A stretch of 64,000 nucleotides of DNA. It comes from Earliella scabrosa (Eukaryota > Basidiomycota > Agaricomycetes > Polyporales > Polyporaceae). This document shows positions 35,951 through 46,242 of this stretch, piece after piece. The stretch's first letter is position 1. The number at the start of each line of letters is the position of its first letter. The DNA lies in NCBI GenBank assembly GCA_022605405.1, contig JABYQQ010000014.1:1116001-1180000 (forward strand), in the 5' to 3' direction. The notes under the pieces are model-generated. The model was not told the DNA's origin. It ran no database searches and worked only from the letters and a program-made list of their open reading frames with translations. The translations under genes and the position numbers were made by a program.

Positions 35951-38019
35951 AGGACATTCTAGAACATGCAGACCCTATTAGATAACGGAATGGGCGCCTT
36001 TTTAACGGTCAAATGCGGTATCTGACCTAATAGGGATGCCCACTGGCGCGTCCTCTAGCTCCCTCACTTCTTTACCTATGGGCATGTATGTGGGTGCGTT
36101 GGATTCGCAGTGAGAGCCTCTATCTAATGGTGCTGCAAGCATAAGGAATTACAGGGGGCGTGCTACATGCAGCTGTATATAGCCACTGCTGTTTACTACT
36201 CTATTGCACGGTCAATAAAAAGCTCACCGAAATTTCACGTCCAAGGTACTGTTAGATGGGGAAAAATCAGGGCTTTCCAACGCACCCTACATCATAGTCT
36301 GGCATAAGCTAGCAACAAAGATATGGTGTAATACATTTTCGCAAAATGTTGCACTTATGTTTGCGTGAGATCTTGGGAACCAGTGCAATCTATGTCACAC
36401 CCCATATACCATCATATTGGCGTTGAGCAGGGCTTTCCAACGGTACCCTGATCACCCCAATCGGTGGTGGTCACTTTACCCTTTCCTCCTGAACCCATTC
36501 CCATTAATTGTCTCATAGCTCCACCGCCACTCATTCTTGTGGTCTGCAAATTTGTAGTAAGGGTGCCTGAATGTGCATCTTATGGTGTACAAAGTATCAG
36601 GAGCTGGTACCACCTACAGCCCGTGTTCTGGACCTAACACACTAAACATCACTCCAACAATGTTTGACCTATTGTGGGATCAGTACCTTATCGATCTCCG
36701 AGATCATTGCTGCATTCTATAGAGATGACTTGAAGCAATGTTGGTTCAGCTCCAGGTACTCAGAGGTGTCTTTGATCTTGATAGAATCTCTTATCAGTGC
36801 TCTCCCTTCCCCCTCATCTAGCTATAGATCCTGCCAATATTTCTGTGGCACAATCTCAGATAAGACAGTTACAAGTATTATGTATAAGATGCAAAAAGAA
36901 TCGCGCAATTTGACCTGGTATTGGCCAAGCTATGACAAAAGTGTTCCGGAAGACACCAAGTGTATACTGTAGTTGCATACAGTTTCATTCAATGCTACTG
37001 CAAACAGGCATGTAAACACACATTCTGGAATATCTCACCCATTTCTGAACAGATTTGACTGATTCTTTTTGCATCTTGTAGGTGATGTCTGTGACTGTCC
37101 TATCTGACATTATGGTACAGCAATATTGACAGGATCTATAGCTAAATGAGGGGGAAGGGAGAGCACTGATAAGAGATTCTATCAAGATCAAAGACACCTC
37201 TGAGTACCTGGAGCTGAACCAACATTGCTTCAAGTCATCTCTATAGAATGCAGCAATGATCTCGGAGATCGATAAGGTACTGATCCCACAATAGGTCAAA
37301 CATTGTTGGAGTGATGTTTAGTGTGTTAGGTCCAGAACACGGGCTGTAGGTGGTACCAGCTCCTGATACTTTGTACACCATAAGATGCACATTCAGGCAC
37401 CCTTACTACAAATTTGCAGACCACAAGAATGAGTGGCGGTGGAGCTATGAGACAATTAATGGGAATGGGTTCAGGAGGAAAGGGTAAAGTGACCACCACC
37501 GATTGGGGTGATCAGGGTACCGTTGGAAAGCCCTGCTCAACGCCAATATGATGGTATATGGGGTGTGACATAGATTGCACTGGTTCCCAAGATCTCACGC
37601 AAACATAAGTGCAACATTTTGCGAAAATGTATTACACCATATCTTTGTTGCTAGCTTATGCCAGACTATGATGTAGGGTGCGTTGGAAAGCCCTGATTTT
37701 TCCCCATCTAACAGTACCTTGGACGTGAAATTTCGGTGAGCTTTTTATTGACCGTGCAATAGAGTAGTAAACAGCAGTGGCTATATACAGCTGCATGTAG
37801 CACGCCCCCTGTAATTCCTTATGCTTGCAGCACCATTAGATAGAGGCTCTCACTGCGAATCCAACGCACCCACATACATGCCCATAGGTAAAGAAGTGAG
37901 GGAGCTAGAGGACGCGCCAGTGGGCATCCCTATTAGGTCAGATACCGCATTTGACCGTTAAAAAGGCGCCCATTCCGTTATCTAATAGGGTCTGCATGTT
38001 CTAGAATGTCCTAGACATC

Positions 38020-38560
38020 AATTACAGAGTGCAGGGCTCTGTATTTGAATGTCCAGGACAGTTATTACAGAGTTCGCACTCTGTATTTAAACGTCCAGGA
38101 CCGCAATTACAGAGTACAGGCTCTGTAATTGAATGTCCAGGACAGTTATTACAGAGTCTGCACTCTGTATTTGAATGTCCAGGACCGCAATTACAGAGTA
38201 CAGGCTCTGTAATTGAATGTCCAGGACAGTTATTACAGAGTTCGCACTCTGTATTAAATGTCCAGGACCGCAATTACAGAGTGCAGGCTCTGTATTTGAA
38301 TGTCCAGGACAGTTATTACAGAGTTCGCACTCTGTATTTGAACGTCCTGGACAAATATTACAGAGTCTGCACTCTGTAATTGAATGTCCAGGACCACAAT
38401 TACAGAATGCGGACTCTGTAATTAAACGTCTGGACAGTCAATTACAGAATGCGGACTCTGTAATTGAACGTCTGGACAGTCAATTACAGAGCCCCAACAC
38501 TCTGTATTTGAATGTCCTGCACAGTTATTACAGCCAACTCTGTAATTCGTCTGGACAGAT
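38020..38560. repeat. Hairpin array in the right arm of element 1
   Basis: Inverted counterpart of the array at 35520-35950, with the same ACAGAGT/ACTCTGT dyads and GTCCAGGAC linkers. It is about 100 bp longer than the left array, so unit number differs between arms while the rest of the arms stays nearly identical. Confidence 0.8.
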
Positions 38561-38618
38561 AAGATGGGATTCTAGCACAAAGGTCCGGGTTTTTTAAAAT
38601 AAAGTGGTGACCACAGGT

Positions 38619-38626
38619 GTTCAGCC
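38619..38626. repeat. Target-site duplication of foldback element 1, right copy
   Basis: GTTCAGCC immediately after the right terminus, matching 35447-35454. Confidence 0.65.
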
Positions 38627-39201
38627 AGAGTCTGGGGTGCGCGTCCACGGCCGGTTCGCCCTTTCTCATGCACGTTTTGTAGTCTCCGAGACAGCGCTCC
38701 CGCTGTGCATGCACATCCGTGCGCAAGTGGGATCGTTGCTCGCACAACTGCGACTGAGACGGGACCAGGTCGCAGCACTCCCGGATGCGCTGCGATTTGC
38801 GCACTGAGAGTTGTTCCGATCCTGGCGCGCCTGCTATGACATTGACAGACCGCGCTATCATCCGCCGCGTTCATCGTCGTGCGATGGCGAAGCCTATGTC
38901 TGGCGAGGTCACTTGCATACCGCATCCCGGGCCCGCGTGCATTTCATCCTCTCATCCACCTCGGCGGCTCTCTGTTCTTCGCGCGCCCCTCCCTTGCTCA
39001 GGGCGCCCCCGCGTTCTCGCTCTCTCACTCTCCCTCTGCCAGATCCGCCCCATCGACAGCGCTGAGAAGGCCGGGCACAGGACCCCCAGTCGCGCTCTGG
39101 GTCCATCGCCACGATCCCGCTCATGCTCTTTGACGTGTGAGCTCTCTACCACGCGCCCATCGCGAACCCCATCCGCGGCAACGCAGTCATCGTCCTAGCG
39201 T

Positions 39202-39380
39202 GATGGCGATTCCCCAAGCTCCGGCTCGACTATCAGCTTCCCGCCCATCGCCTTCACGCCGCCACCCCCGCCCTCTGTGGACAGGTTCTGCGGCGATGCA
39301 TCCGTTGTCCGCAGCGCGATGGGGATCCCCCAAGCTTGCGCTCGACGATTAGCCCCCCACCCATCGCCTTCACGCCGCCA
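39202..39380. repeat. Direct repeat, two 63-bp copies
   Basis: Copies at 39202-39264 and 39318-39380 both begin GATGGSGAT, contain CCCCAAGCT and CTCGAC, and end CATCGCCTTCACGCCGCCA, with a few mismatches. Confidence 0.75.
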
Positions 39381-39823
39381 TCTCTCCTCGGCCCATGGCT
39401 CACAAGCCTCGGCCGCTCAAGGTCGCGCCATCCTGTCTTGGGTGCTCTCTCCCTCGCCTTGTCCCTTGCCCTGAATCTCCTGCCGCCTACTGGCTGTCTA
39501 TGGGATGCAGCGCATCGCTTTGGCGCTCCGTTGCCCTCCGCGACAGCGCTCCAGGCGTGTGCGTGTGCCCAACGCCCGAATGCGCTCTCGCTGCTCGCTC
39601 CCCTCTCCATCCTCGCTGGGTCCATGCTGCCATTGCGGCGCCGCAGGACGAGTTTGGGGCACCCCTTCCGCAAACACACGTACAAGACAGACGCACCTGC
39701 CCCTCAACGTTGTTTCCGGCCGGCGTTGCGAGCGTGCATGCTGGTAGCTGCTACGCACTTCCTTAGTCTACTCGCTCGATGGCTCAGATGATCTTCTTCA
39801 GCGGGACAGGGCCCTGAGGTGGG

Positions 39824-40037
39824 CTGCGATGAGAACACTTCGAGCAGCTTCGATGAGAAGATGCGGGGGAACTGCGATGAGAAGACGTGGAGCGGCTGCG
39901 ATGAGAAGACGTGGAGCGGTTGCGATGAGAAGACGTGGAGGACTGCCGCACCTCAAGCAGTTTGCTCTCTCGCTTTGTCGGGCTGGAAGGGCTGTGCAAT
40001 GAGACCACGAGGAGGACTGCCGCACCTCAAGCGGTTT
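39824..40037. repeat. Tandem 24-bp repeats and a 74-bp-spaced direct repeat
   Basis: About five units of 24 bp (TGCGATGAGAAGACGTGGAG plus GCGG or a variant) lie at 39824-39942. A GGAGGACTGCCGCACCTCAA block then occurs at 39937 and again at 40011. Confidence 0.8.
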
Positions 40038-40654
40038 TCTCTCTGCCATTGGAACGGCTGGGAGGCGCGACGAATCTGCTACTACGACTGGTGCTCGCTT
40101 GATCCATAGGCTGGTGTTCTTTCGCGACCCGGGGCCATGAGATCACCAGATTGAGACACCCATACCTTCCACCGGCACAGGCTTGCATAGTTCACCTGAT
40201 GTTATTTGGTATAAGTATTGGACTGTCGGCGCGCTATTCTATCGCCTTACCTACCCTCTCTTTCTTTCAATCCCCTGATCTGCCACGCGCCGCATGAGTG
40301 TCATAGTATCCCGATTGATGTTGTGTGCAACGTACTCTCTCGCCAGGGCGCATTGTGCGTACCATCTTCTGTCTATTCCCCTACTCTCAGCTAGGTTAAC
40401 AGGTTAGCAAGCGCGATGCATGCCTTTGTGGGTCACACGTGGGAATGGCCCCAGCTTCGGTTCGCAAAGAAGCATGATACGCGATCGCATTCGATACACA
40501 TTACGGCACGACAACTTAACCTAGGACAGTGAACCTCCGTTCAACGGCGAGCGCCTTGACGAGTGCGAGGCTCGCGCTGACTGGCAAGGGTGGCTGTCAA
40601 GGGCCTGCGATCTCTCAGAATCCTGGCGCTCATCCCCGAGACGTGGGCTCAAAC

Positions 40655-43609
40655 TCACCGGGATGCGCCCCCACTGCGGCGCGGCTTCTTCGCAGCCGGC
40701 ATGTTCTCCTCTGCAGCCCCGCGTTTCTTCGAGCCCTCGACCTCCGGCGCAGTCTGCGTCGCCGGGTTCTCCTTGCCCGCGGCCGATGAGCGAGTGATGC
40801 GCTTCTCCGAAGGAGCCGAAGCCTTGACGCTCTTGGTTCGAGCCCGGCTGGGTGGGGCATTCGCGTGGGTCGCAGCTTGGAACGCTGCCGCCGAGAACTT
40901 GATCTTCAGAGGTTGTACACCAGGTGCGACGGCTTCGGAGGCTTTGGGTGCCACAGAAGGGTGCTGGACGGTCGCCTCGGTATCAGCCGCGTTCGCTGAT
41001 GAACCCACGGCTGCTGATGTCCGGTCGACCCCCGAGTCGTCCTCCTTTGCCATTTCGTCATCGTGCGCCGTTGGGGACACGTCGCCAGCGGCGCACGATA
41101 CCCGCGCGGGTTCGGGAGCGTCCCCAGCCTCCGTCATTCGCACATCTCCCTCCGCGACTCCGTCTTGCGTGGGCGCTGTCTCCACCTCTGCAGCGCCCAC
41201 ATTCGCGGGGGCGTCGGTCGCAGCAGAGTCTGCCATTGGTACTGGCTTGTCCGCAAGCTCACGACGCGCGGTGTCCGGGGATGTCGTCATGGGCTCATCA
41301 CCCGGGCCGGAGGTAGGAGGCACTGGCGCGCAGTGAGTTCCAGGTCGCGTCGAATACGAGTCGTCCATCGGGACATCGTCAGAGTTGTCGCCGCTCTCTG
41401 CTGGAGACACGCTGCTTGGCGCGTCTTGTGGCGCCGACGCAGCGGAGGTGGGCTCTCGGTCAGCGCCAGGCGGCGTCGACCAGCTGTCGTCCATCGGGAC
41501 GTCCTCAGGTATGGGCAGTTGTTCGGGCGAACCCCCGCTGCACCCGTCGTCGTCCTCAGGGACATCACGATCACTTTGCGTGTCGACTGACTGCTCCTCG
41601 ATAGCCCCGTCGTTCAGAGCGTAGTTGCGAGGCTGCGGCGTCGGAGTGGTCTCGCGACTCTCCACGCGGTCCTCCTCTTCTCCAAACTCGGAGATGGACG
41701 GCATGAGACCGCTTCCTTGTGTGCCCACGTCGCTGGGCGTATGCAATGAGGATGGACAGACCGTGGACGATGGGGTCCCTGGCCCTTGGATACGAGGGGC
41801 TGGCGTGGTCGGTAGAGGCGTGGTGTGGCGAGTGGCGGGAGTTCCCGGGAGTGGTGTTGGTCGACGGCTAGTAGGCTTTGTCGGCGTGGCGAACACTGTC
41901 AGGCGACGCGTGTGCGCTGCAACCTCGGGGTGGAACGCGAAAGGCGCGCCTGTGTTCTGGCTGTGCATCAGCAGGCGGAAGGCTGAGATGGCGTCGAAAT
42001 GATCCCAATCCTCCACCCTCCTCATAAAGACGCTTTGGAACACCTGCGGCACATACATCCCGAGGTTCTCTTGCACGTCGTTCCAAACGAAGACAGACGT
42101 TCGCCCGGACTCTTCTGTAGACATGCTCAAAGCGCCGCATTGGTGACTCGAACAGCAGACACTTACTCCACTTCGCCGCCATGTATTCCATCATGACGTC
42201 CTTCGCCAGCTCAAAGTCCTGAGTGTAAGGAATGTCAGGAAGCAGGGCGTGACCGTTGGCATCGAAAATGAGGTAGGTCTTGGGGATGTGTGCATGCCCT
42301 TCCGAGTTCGGGTATTGCGCTGCACGGAAGACATCGCTTGGTCAGACGTTCCGCATCCGCCATCCCTGGGTCTACTCACGCGTCACCACAGCAGCCCAAT
42401 TCTGAAACCGCCTCCCGTTCTCCTCTGCGCCCGAGCCAAACCTCGCGAACGGGACCGATTGCGGGTCGACAGTCACCGAGATCCTGCCCAAAACGCTGTC
42501 AGCTCATGAGCATGCAGCCGCCTCGGGTCCTCACTCACTCTGCAAACTGCAAGTCCCCCTCCCTGTCGCGATGCGCGTAGCTCAGCGCGAACGCCGCCAT
42601 GCCAACCCCATCCTTTTTGCATCCGAGGAGCCCCGACAGCACATGCCCTAAGATTTCCAGGGCGACCTCTTGATTGCTAGTTGTCCGTGGTGTCAGACTA
42701 GTATTGGACCCAATGCAAGGAAACCTCACTCGAAGTATTGGTCCTCTTCTCCAGAGTCTCCCGCTCCCTCGGCCTTCGCCTCCCAAAAGTCCTGCTCGTC
42801 CTGCGGAAGATCCTTGAAGAGCTCTTTGGCGAAATGGGAGAAGTTCCCGATCTTCTTGTTGCCCGCGGCGGCGTGGACACGGTCCTTGTTGGCGCTCGCC
42901 CACATACGCATCGCGCTCGCTCGCCGGGATGCCATCGCGGCGATCATATTGTGGCATTTTTGCTTCAGCGCCGTCCATTTTTTGCTCGATTTTGCAGTGG
43001 ACTCATTCGCGGCTCGGTTCTTGTACCAGTTGGTCACCGCCTAATAGGGGTTGGTAACAGCGGCAAGGACACTCAGGGATCACTCACGTTGGTAATGTCC
43101 GCCGCGCTTTGCTGTTTCTTCGCCTTCAATTCCGCCCCGTACTTCGCGTATATATCCTTGCTGATCTCGTCGATGATGGGACCAACGGGTTGCCCTCCCT
43201 CCTTCGCGGCTTGCACGCGAGCGCGGTTGGCTTCCAAGATTTGGGTCGGTCCCGGGAACTTCTTCCAATCGAGTCGTACCTTGCGGGACGCGCCCTCCGC
43301 GCGGATCCTACGATCTTCGGCGTACAGTTGAGGATCGATATTCGGGTCAGGGGAATCATCCTCTTCCTCGTGCTCGTCGTCTGGTCCTGGGGCTGTTGTC
43401 GAGGCGGTGCCCTTGCTCGGCTCGCCTGGCATGATGTCGCCGTTGAGGGCAGACGCGTCGTGGTTCGGGGGCCCTGTCGCCGACAGCGGTACCGCGGTCA
43501 CGGTGGCAGCGAGCTGTGGGACGGTCGCATGGGCGGTGACGTCGGGTGCCGAGCCATTCGTCGCGTCGGATGGACTGATGGATGTCGACGAGGCAGACTG
43601 CGAGGACAT
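40655..43609 (-). CDS. Uncharacterised nuclear-type protein, 895 aa, six exons
   Basis: Minus-strand exons 43609-43088, 43040-42730, 42676-42539, 42483-42380, 42319-42167 and 42114-40655 sum to 896 codons including stop, with consistent phases. Residues 1-174 are acidic then helical (LDWKKFPGPTQILEANRARV). Exon 2 is basic and helical and ends IGNFSHFAKELFKDLPQDEQ followed by DFWEAKAEG, which recalls the last helices of an HMG box, though no full HMG domain is visible. A conserved-looking middle follows (GRTSVFVWNDVQENLGMYVP, FQSVFMRRVEDWDHFDAISA). The C-terminal ~350 residues are low complexity and acidic, with a repeated VPMDDSxST motif, ending in a basic PAAKKPRR that looks like a nuclear localisation signal. 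No family recognised. It is the leftmost gene of the transposon-rich cluster. Confidence 0.65.
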
Positions 43610-43971
43610 TGCGGCGGCTGAGCAAGCTGCAAGGCAGTGGGCAGTGACGGCGACTGAGAGTTGAAAGTAGACGGGGTGGGAAATGGCGGCAGGACCAAGG
43701 AGGGCGCGTTCAACGTACACGGTGTGGGAAATGGGCGCAGGAGCAACCAGGTCCCGCCGTGCAGCCCCAAAGTCGCGCCCAGCGCGTCGGACCAGATCTG
43801 GATTTCGGGTACGGCGCGCTTTCTTGGTCACTCGTATCAACGCAATTGATAGGTTTCACTAAGTTCTCCGATGCGTCGGTCACCACGTTGCCCGTCACGC
43901 ACTCCGCATTGACTGTTCAGAGCAATACATGTGCAAACATGGCGCGGAACCTCCGATTCGCTCTCCAACCT

Positions 43972-44344
43972 CTACACAGTCATCTGTCCCATCGCTCCCA
44001 CCAACATTCCGTCGATCATCGTGGCCGGTTGGGCGCGGGCCCGCATCCATCTGTTCACGAACTGTAGGCCGTGCCGTGAATAATGCGGCTGGAGCTGTCC
44101 AAGTCGGAATGCGTACCTCGGCAATGTCGTCGGCGGAGAGGTCCAGATGTTGCACAGTGCTTGGGAAGCGCACCATGATTTCGTAGGCTATCTCGCGTAC
44201 TAGGTGCCGGCGTTCGCCGCCGGAGGCCTCGCAATAGCGGAGGAGTTGGTTGCGCAAGAACATGGCGAGGCGTCCATTACTGATCAACCGCCAGCCACGG
44301 GTCAGGCGAGTGGCAGGGCGCAGGTGCGAGGTCGGAGCAGGCAT
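43972..44344 (-). CDS. Small two-exon protein, 105 aa, unknown
   Basis: Exons 44344-44117 and 44061-43972, with a 55-nt intron (GTACGC...GCCTACAG) in phase 0. The second exon extends the frame from LDLSADDIAE to FVNRWMRARAQPATMIDGML and stops after 29 residues. The protein is compact and helical with a basic N-terminal half (RLTRGWRLISNGRLAMFLRN). An in-frame ATG at 44428 would add 28 residues. No family recognised. It lies 363 bp upstream of, and in the same direction as, the 895-aa gene. Confidence 0.45.
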
Positions 44345-44428
44345 GACGAGGGACGGCAAATGGTAGGCAGAGTGTCCTGGCGCACGCTGTCCGCCTTGCA
44401 GGATTATATCTCCAACTGCCCGCCCCAA

Positions 44429-44814
44429 AGGATCTCCACACCAGATTGACGAACGGCTGAAATCGGGTTGCTTGCAACCCTATTCTTGGCACGGCGTAAG
44501 GGCCCTGGCTCGCAACGCTGAGGCTGGACGATCGAGCCCAAACGGCCGTCGGTTGTCGCCCGACCGGTTGGGTGAGCTATCTGTCGCGCGACGATCTAAT
44601 CGTGCGCCGAATGTTCCAGGTCGCGAAGGCTCACACGAGGATTTCGGCGAAGTAAGACACAACGGGATATTACGGACATAAATGAGCGCGTGTCAGGTCG
44701 AAGGATGGCAGGATGAAGGAGCGTCTATGGGCCAGGGGTAACAGTACGGCAGACGTGAAAGTGGGTCTAAGAACTAGGAGACAGGAGCGTCGGAGTGTTG
44801 GATCATACGTATGT
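44429..44814. other. Intergenic, no supported gene
   Basis: GC-rich sequence between the small two-exon gene and the AT-rich block. No domain or repeat was recognised. Confidence 0.4.
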
Positions 44815-45990
44815 CCGTCGTCGGAAATATCTACTTGGTTTGAAATGGGCCATAATGGCAAAAACGATTGATGAGATTTTGGTATATCACTGTTTGAAGT
44901 TTGCACACAATCTGTTTTTTCATTTAACTTGTCTGTCTAACTGAGGTTTTCTATGTAATCCCCAGATGCACTTGGTATTGTTGCTGTGTCACTAATATCA
45001 TTGATAACTACCACATTCAGTGATGAATAATATTTTGGCACTCAAGTGAGCCTCAAGCAGTGAAGCAAACTGATGAAGTACTTCAATTAATGCTTCTGTT
45101 GCCCAATTATTCAATACTATTTTTGACTTGCTGGTGAAGTTGATGGCTGGACAACTAATGCAAAACCTCTCTTTAGAATGCACATATGAAACAGTTTGTG
45201 GATATTTCTCTATAGTCATGATTGAAATTGTATGCATTTAATAACACTAACTCAGATTTCCAGCATGAACAGATGCATATGACCTTGTGTGTATAGCACC
45301 ATCAGATAGAGCTCATTTTTGTGATCTTTATGACATATGATATCATATTTTTTGCTAAGCAAACAAAAGTGATAGGCAGTGTTTACTTGTTTATAAACCG
45401 GCGTTATACACAAATATTACATAAGCAACTTGTAAAAGACCGCCTATTAGATGCGCTTCTAATGATATATAACAAGTCTATATATACATAGAGATCTAGT
45501 GACATGGAATCTCACTTGAAGCACTGCAGTCAATTATGTAAGTCATGTGACCGCAAAATAAGCGCCCGACGGCCCGGAAAATCCGAATGGTCGCGGTTTC
45601 GTTTGCAAACGAAACCGCGACCACGTGCTATTTTTAGCGAACAGGCACTGTAGTGCGACAGATTGTATAAACACTGTTGTGGCCATATCTCAGCCAGTTC
45701 TTATCCAAACATCATGAAAGTGGACTCATTTTGACGGCCTTTAATAGAGCTATGATTGGATCAATACTGATAATTACTGCCACAGCTAGTAGCGATACAA
45801 AGGCAAGCTGTGCTCAGGGCGTCAATGTGACCCTAATAGCGCCTGCCCTAACCCTGTGTCAGGGTTTGATGGTAATAAACTTTGTTACTGGCGCTTATGT
45901 CATGTCTTAGCACAGCATAAGTAGAGAGTAAGCGGAGTCTGAATGTTGTTCCCACGGGGTCGAAAAGGCGTTTGGCGTCTAAGTGGCAAT
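44815..45990. mobile_element. AT-rich block, possible relic related to the foldback elements
   Basis: An abrupt shift to AT-rich, gene-free sequence within a GC-rich region. It contains GCACCATCAGATAGAGCTC (near 45297), matching GCACCATTAGATAGAGGCTC in foldback element 1 (near 37831), and ATATCTCAGCCA (45685), like ATATCTCAGCAACCA in element 2 (53811). No terminal repeats or flanking duplication could be set, so the boundaries are approximate and the relationship rests on short motifs. Confidence 0.35.
45589..45622. repeat. Perfect 34-bp palindrome
   Basis: The half-site GGTCGCGGTTTCGTTTG is followed immediately by its exact reverse complement, with no loop. It lies in the AT-rich block. It could be a terminus-to-terminus junction, a protein-binding dyad or a cruciform-forming site. 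Confidence 0.9.
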
Positions 45991-46242
45991 GTCACCCCCT
46001 AAAGAACGATTTCTTCGGTACCCTCATCAATCGTAATAAGTACAGGAAGCTCGCCCGGGTATGCAGTACGTGCGTCGCCACACGGAAGAAGGCCAGGAGG
46101 TAGGTTTAGTGAAGGCGCATTAAAAATATTGGTAGGAATAGCGGTACGAGTGCGCACGGAATGCCAAAATGTATCCAACAGAAACAAAGAGTCCAAGCAA
46201 AGGTATCCCCTAGAGCGGCGTGGACGGTGGACAATCATCGCG

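Larger units (their letters stand above)
35455..38618. mobile_element. Foldback element 1: 3.2-kb near-perfect palindrome
   Basis: The left end CACCTGTGGTCACCACTTTA and the right end TAAAGTGGTGACCACAGGT are inverted copies, and the whole interval reads as two arms of about 1.5 kb meeting near 36980. Long stretches are identical on inspection, for example 35990-36300 against 37690-37990 reversed. The same 60-aa nonsense peptide is encoded at 36664 (+) and 37299 (-), which shows the symmetry. A 7-8 bp direct repeat flanks it, so it arrived by transposition. It has no plausible transposase and is therefore non-autonomous. The outer part of each arm is an array of short hairpins and the inner part is unique sequence related to the core of element 2. 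Superfamily unknown; the duplication length suits hAT, P or Zisupton/KDZ elements. Confidence 0.8.
38627..40654. other. GC-rich non-coding stretch with short repeats
   Basis: Long frames on both strands (for example 39336-39791) are rich in Arg, Pro, Ser and Ala, overlap one another and show no domain, as expected from biased composition. Short direct and tandem repeats are listed separately. The part from about 40100 to 40654 is ordinary intergenic sequence next to the 3' end of the minus-strand gene at 40655. Confidence 0.4.

Noticed and set aside
35695..38597. Gln/Ser-rich reading frames of 79-126 aa in element 1
   Set aside because: Translations of the CTCTGT hairpin array; they occur in mirror image on both arms.
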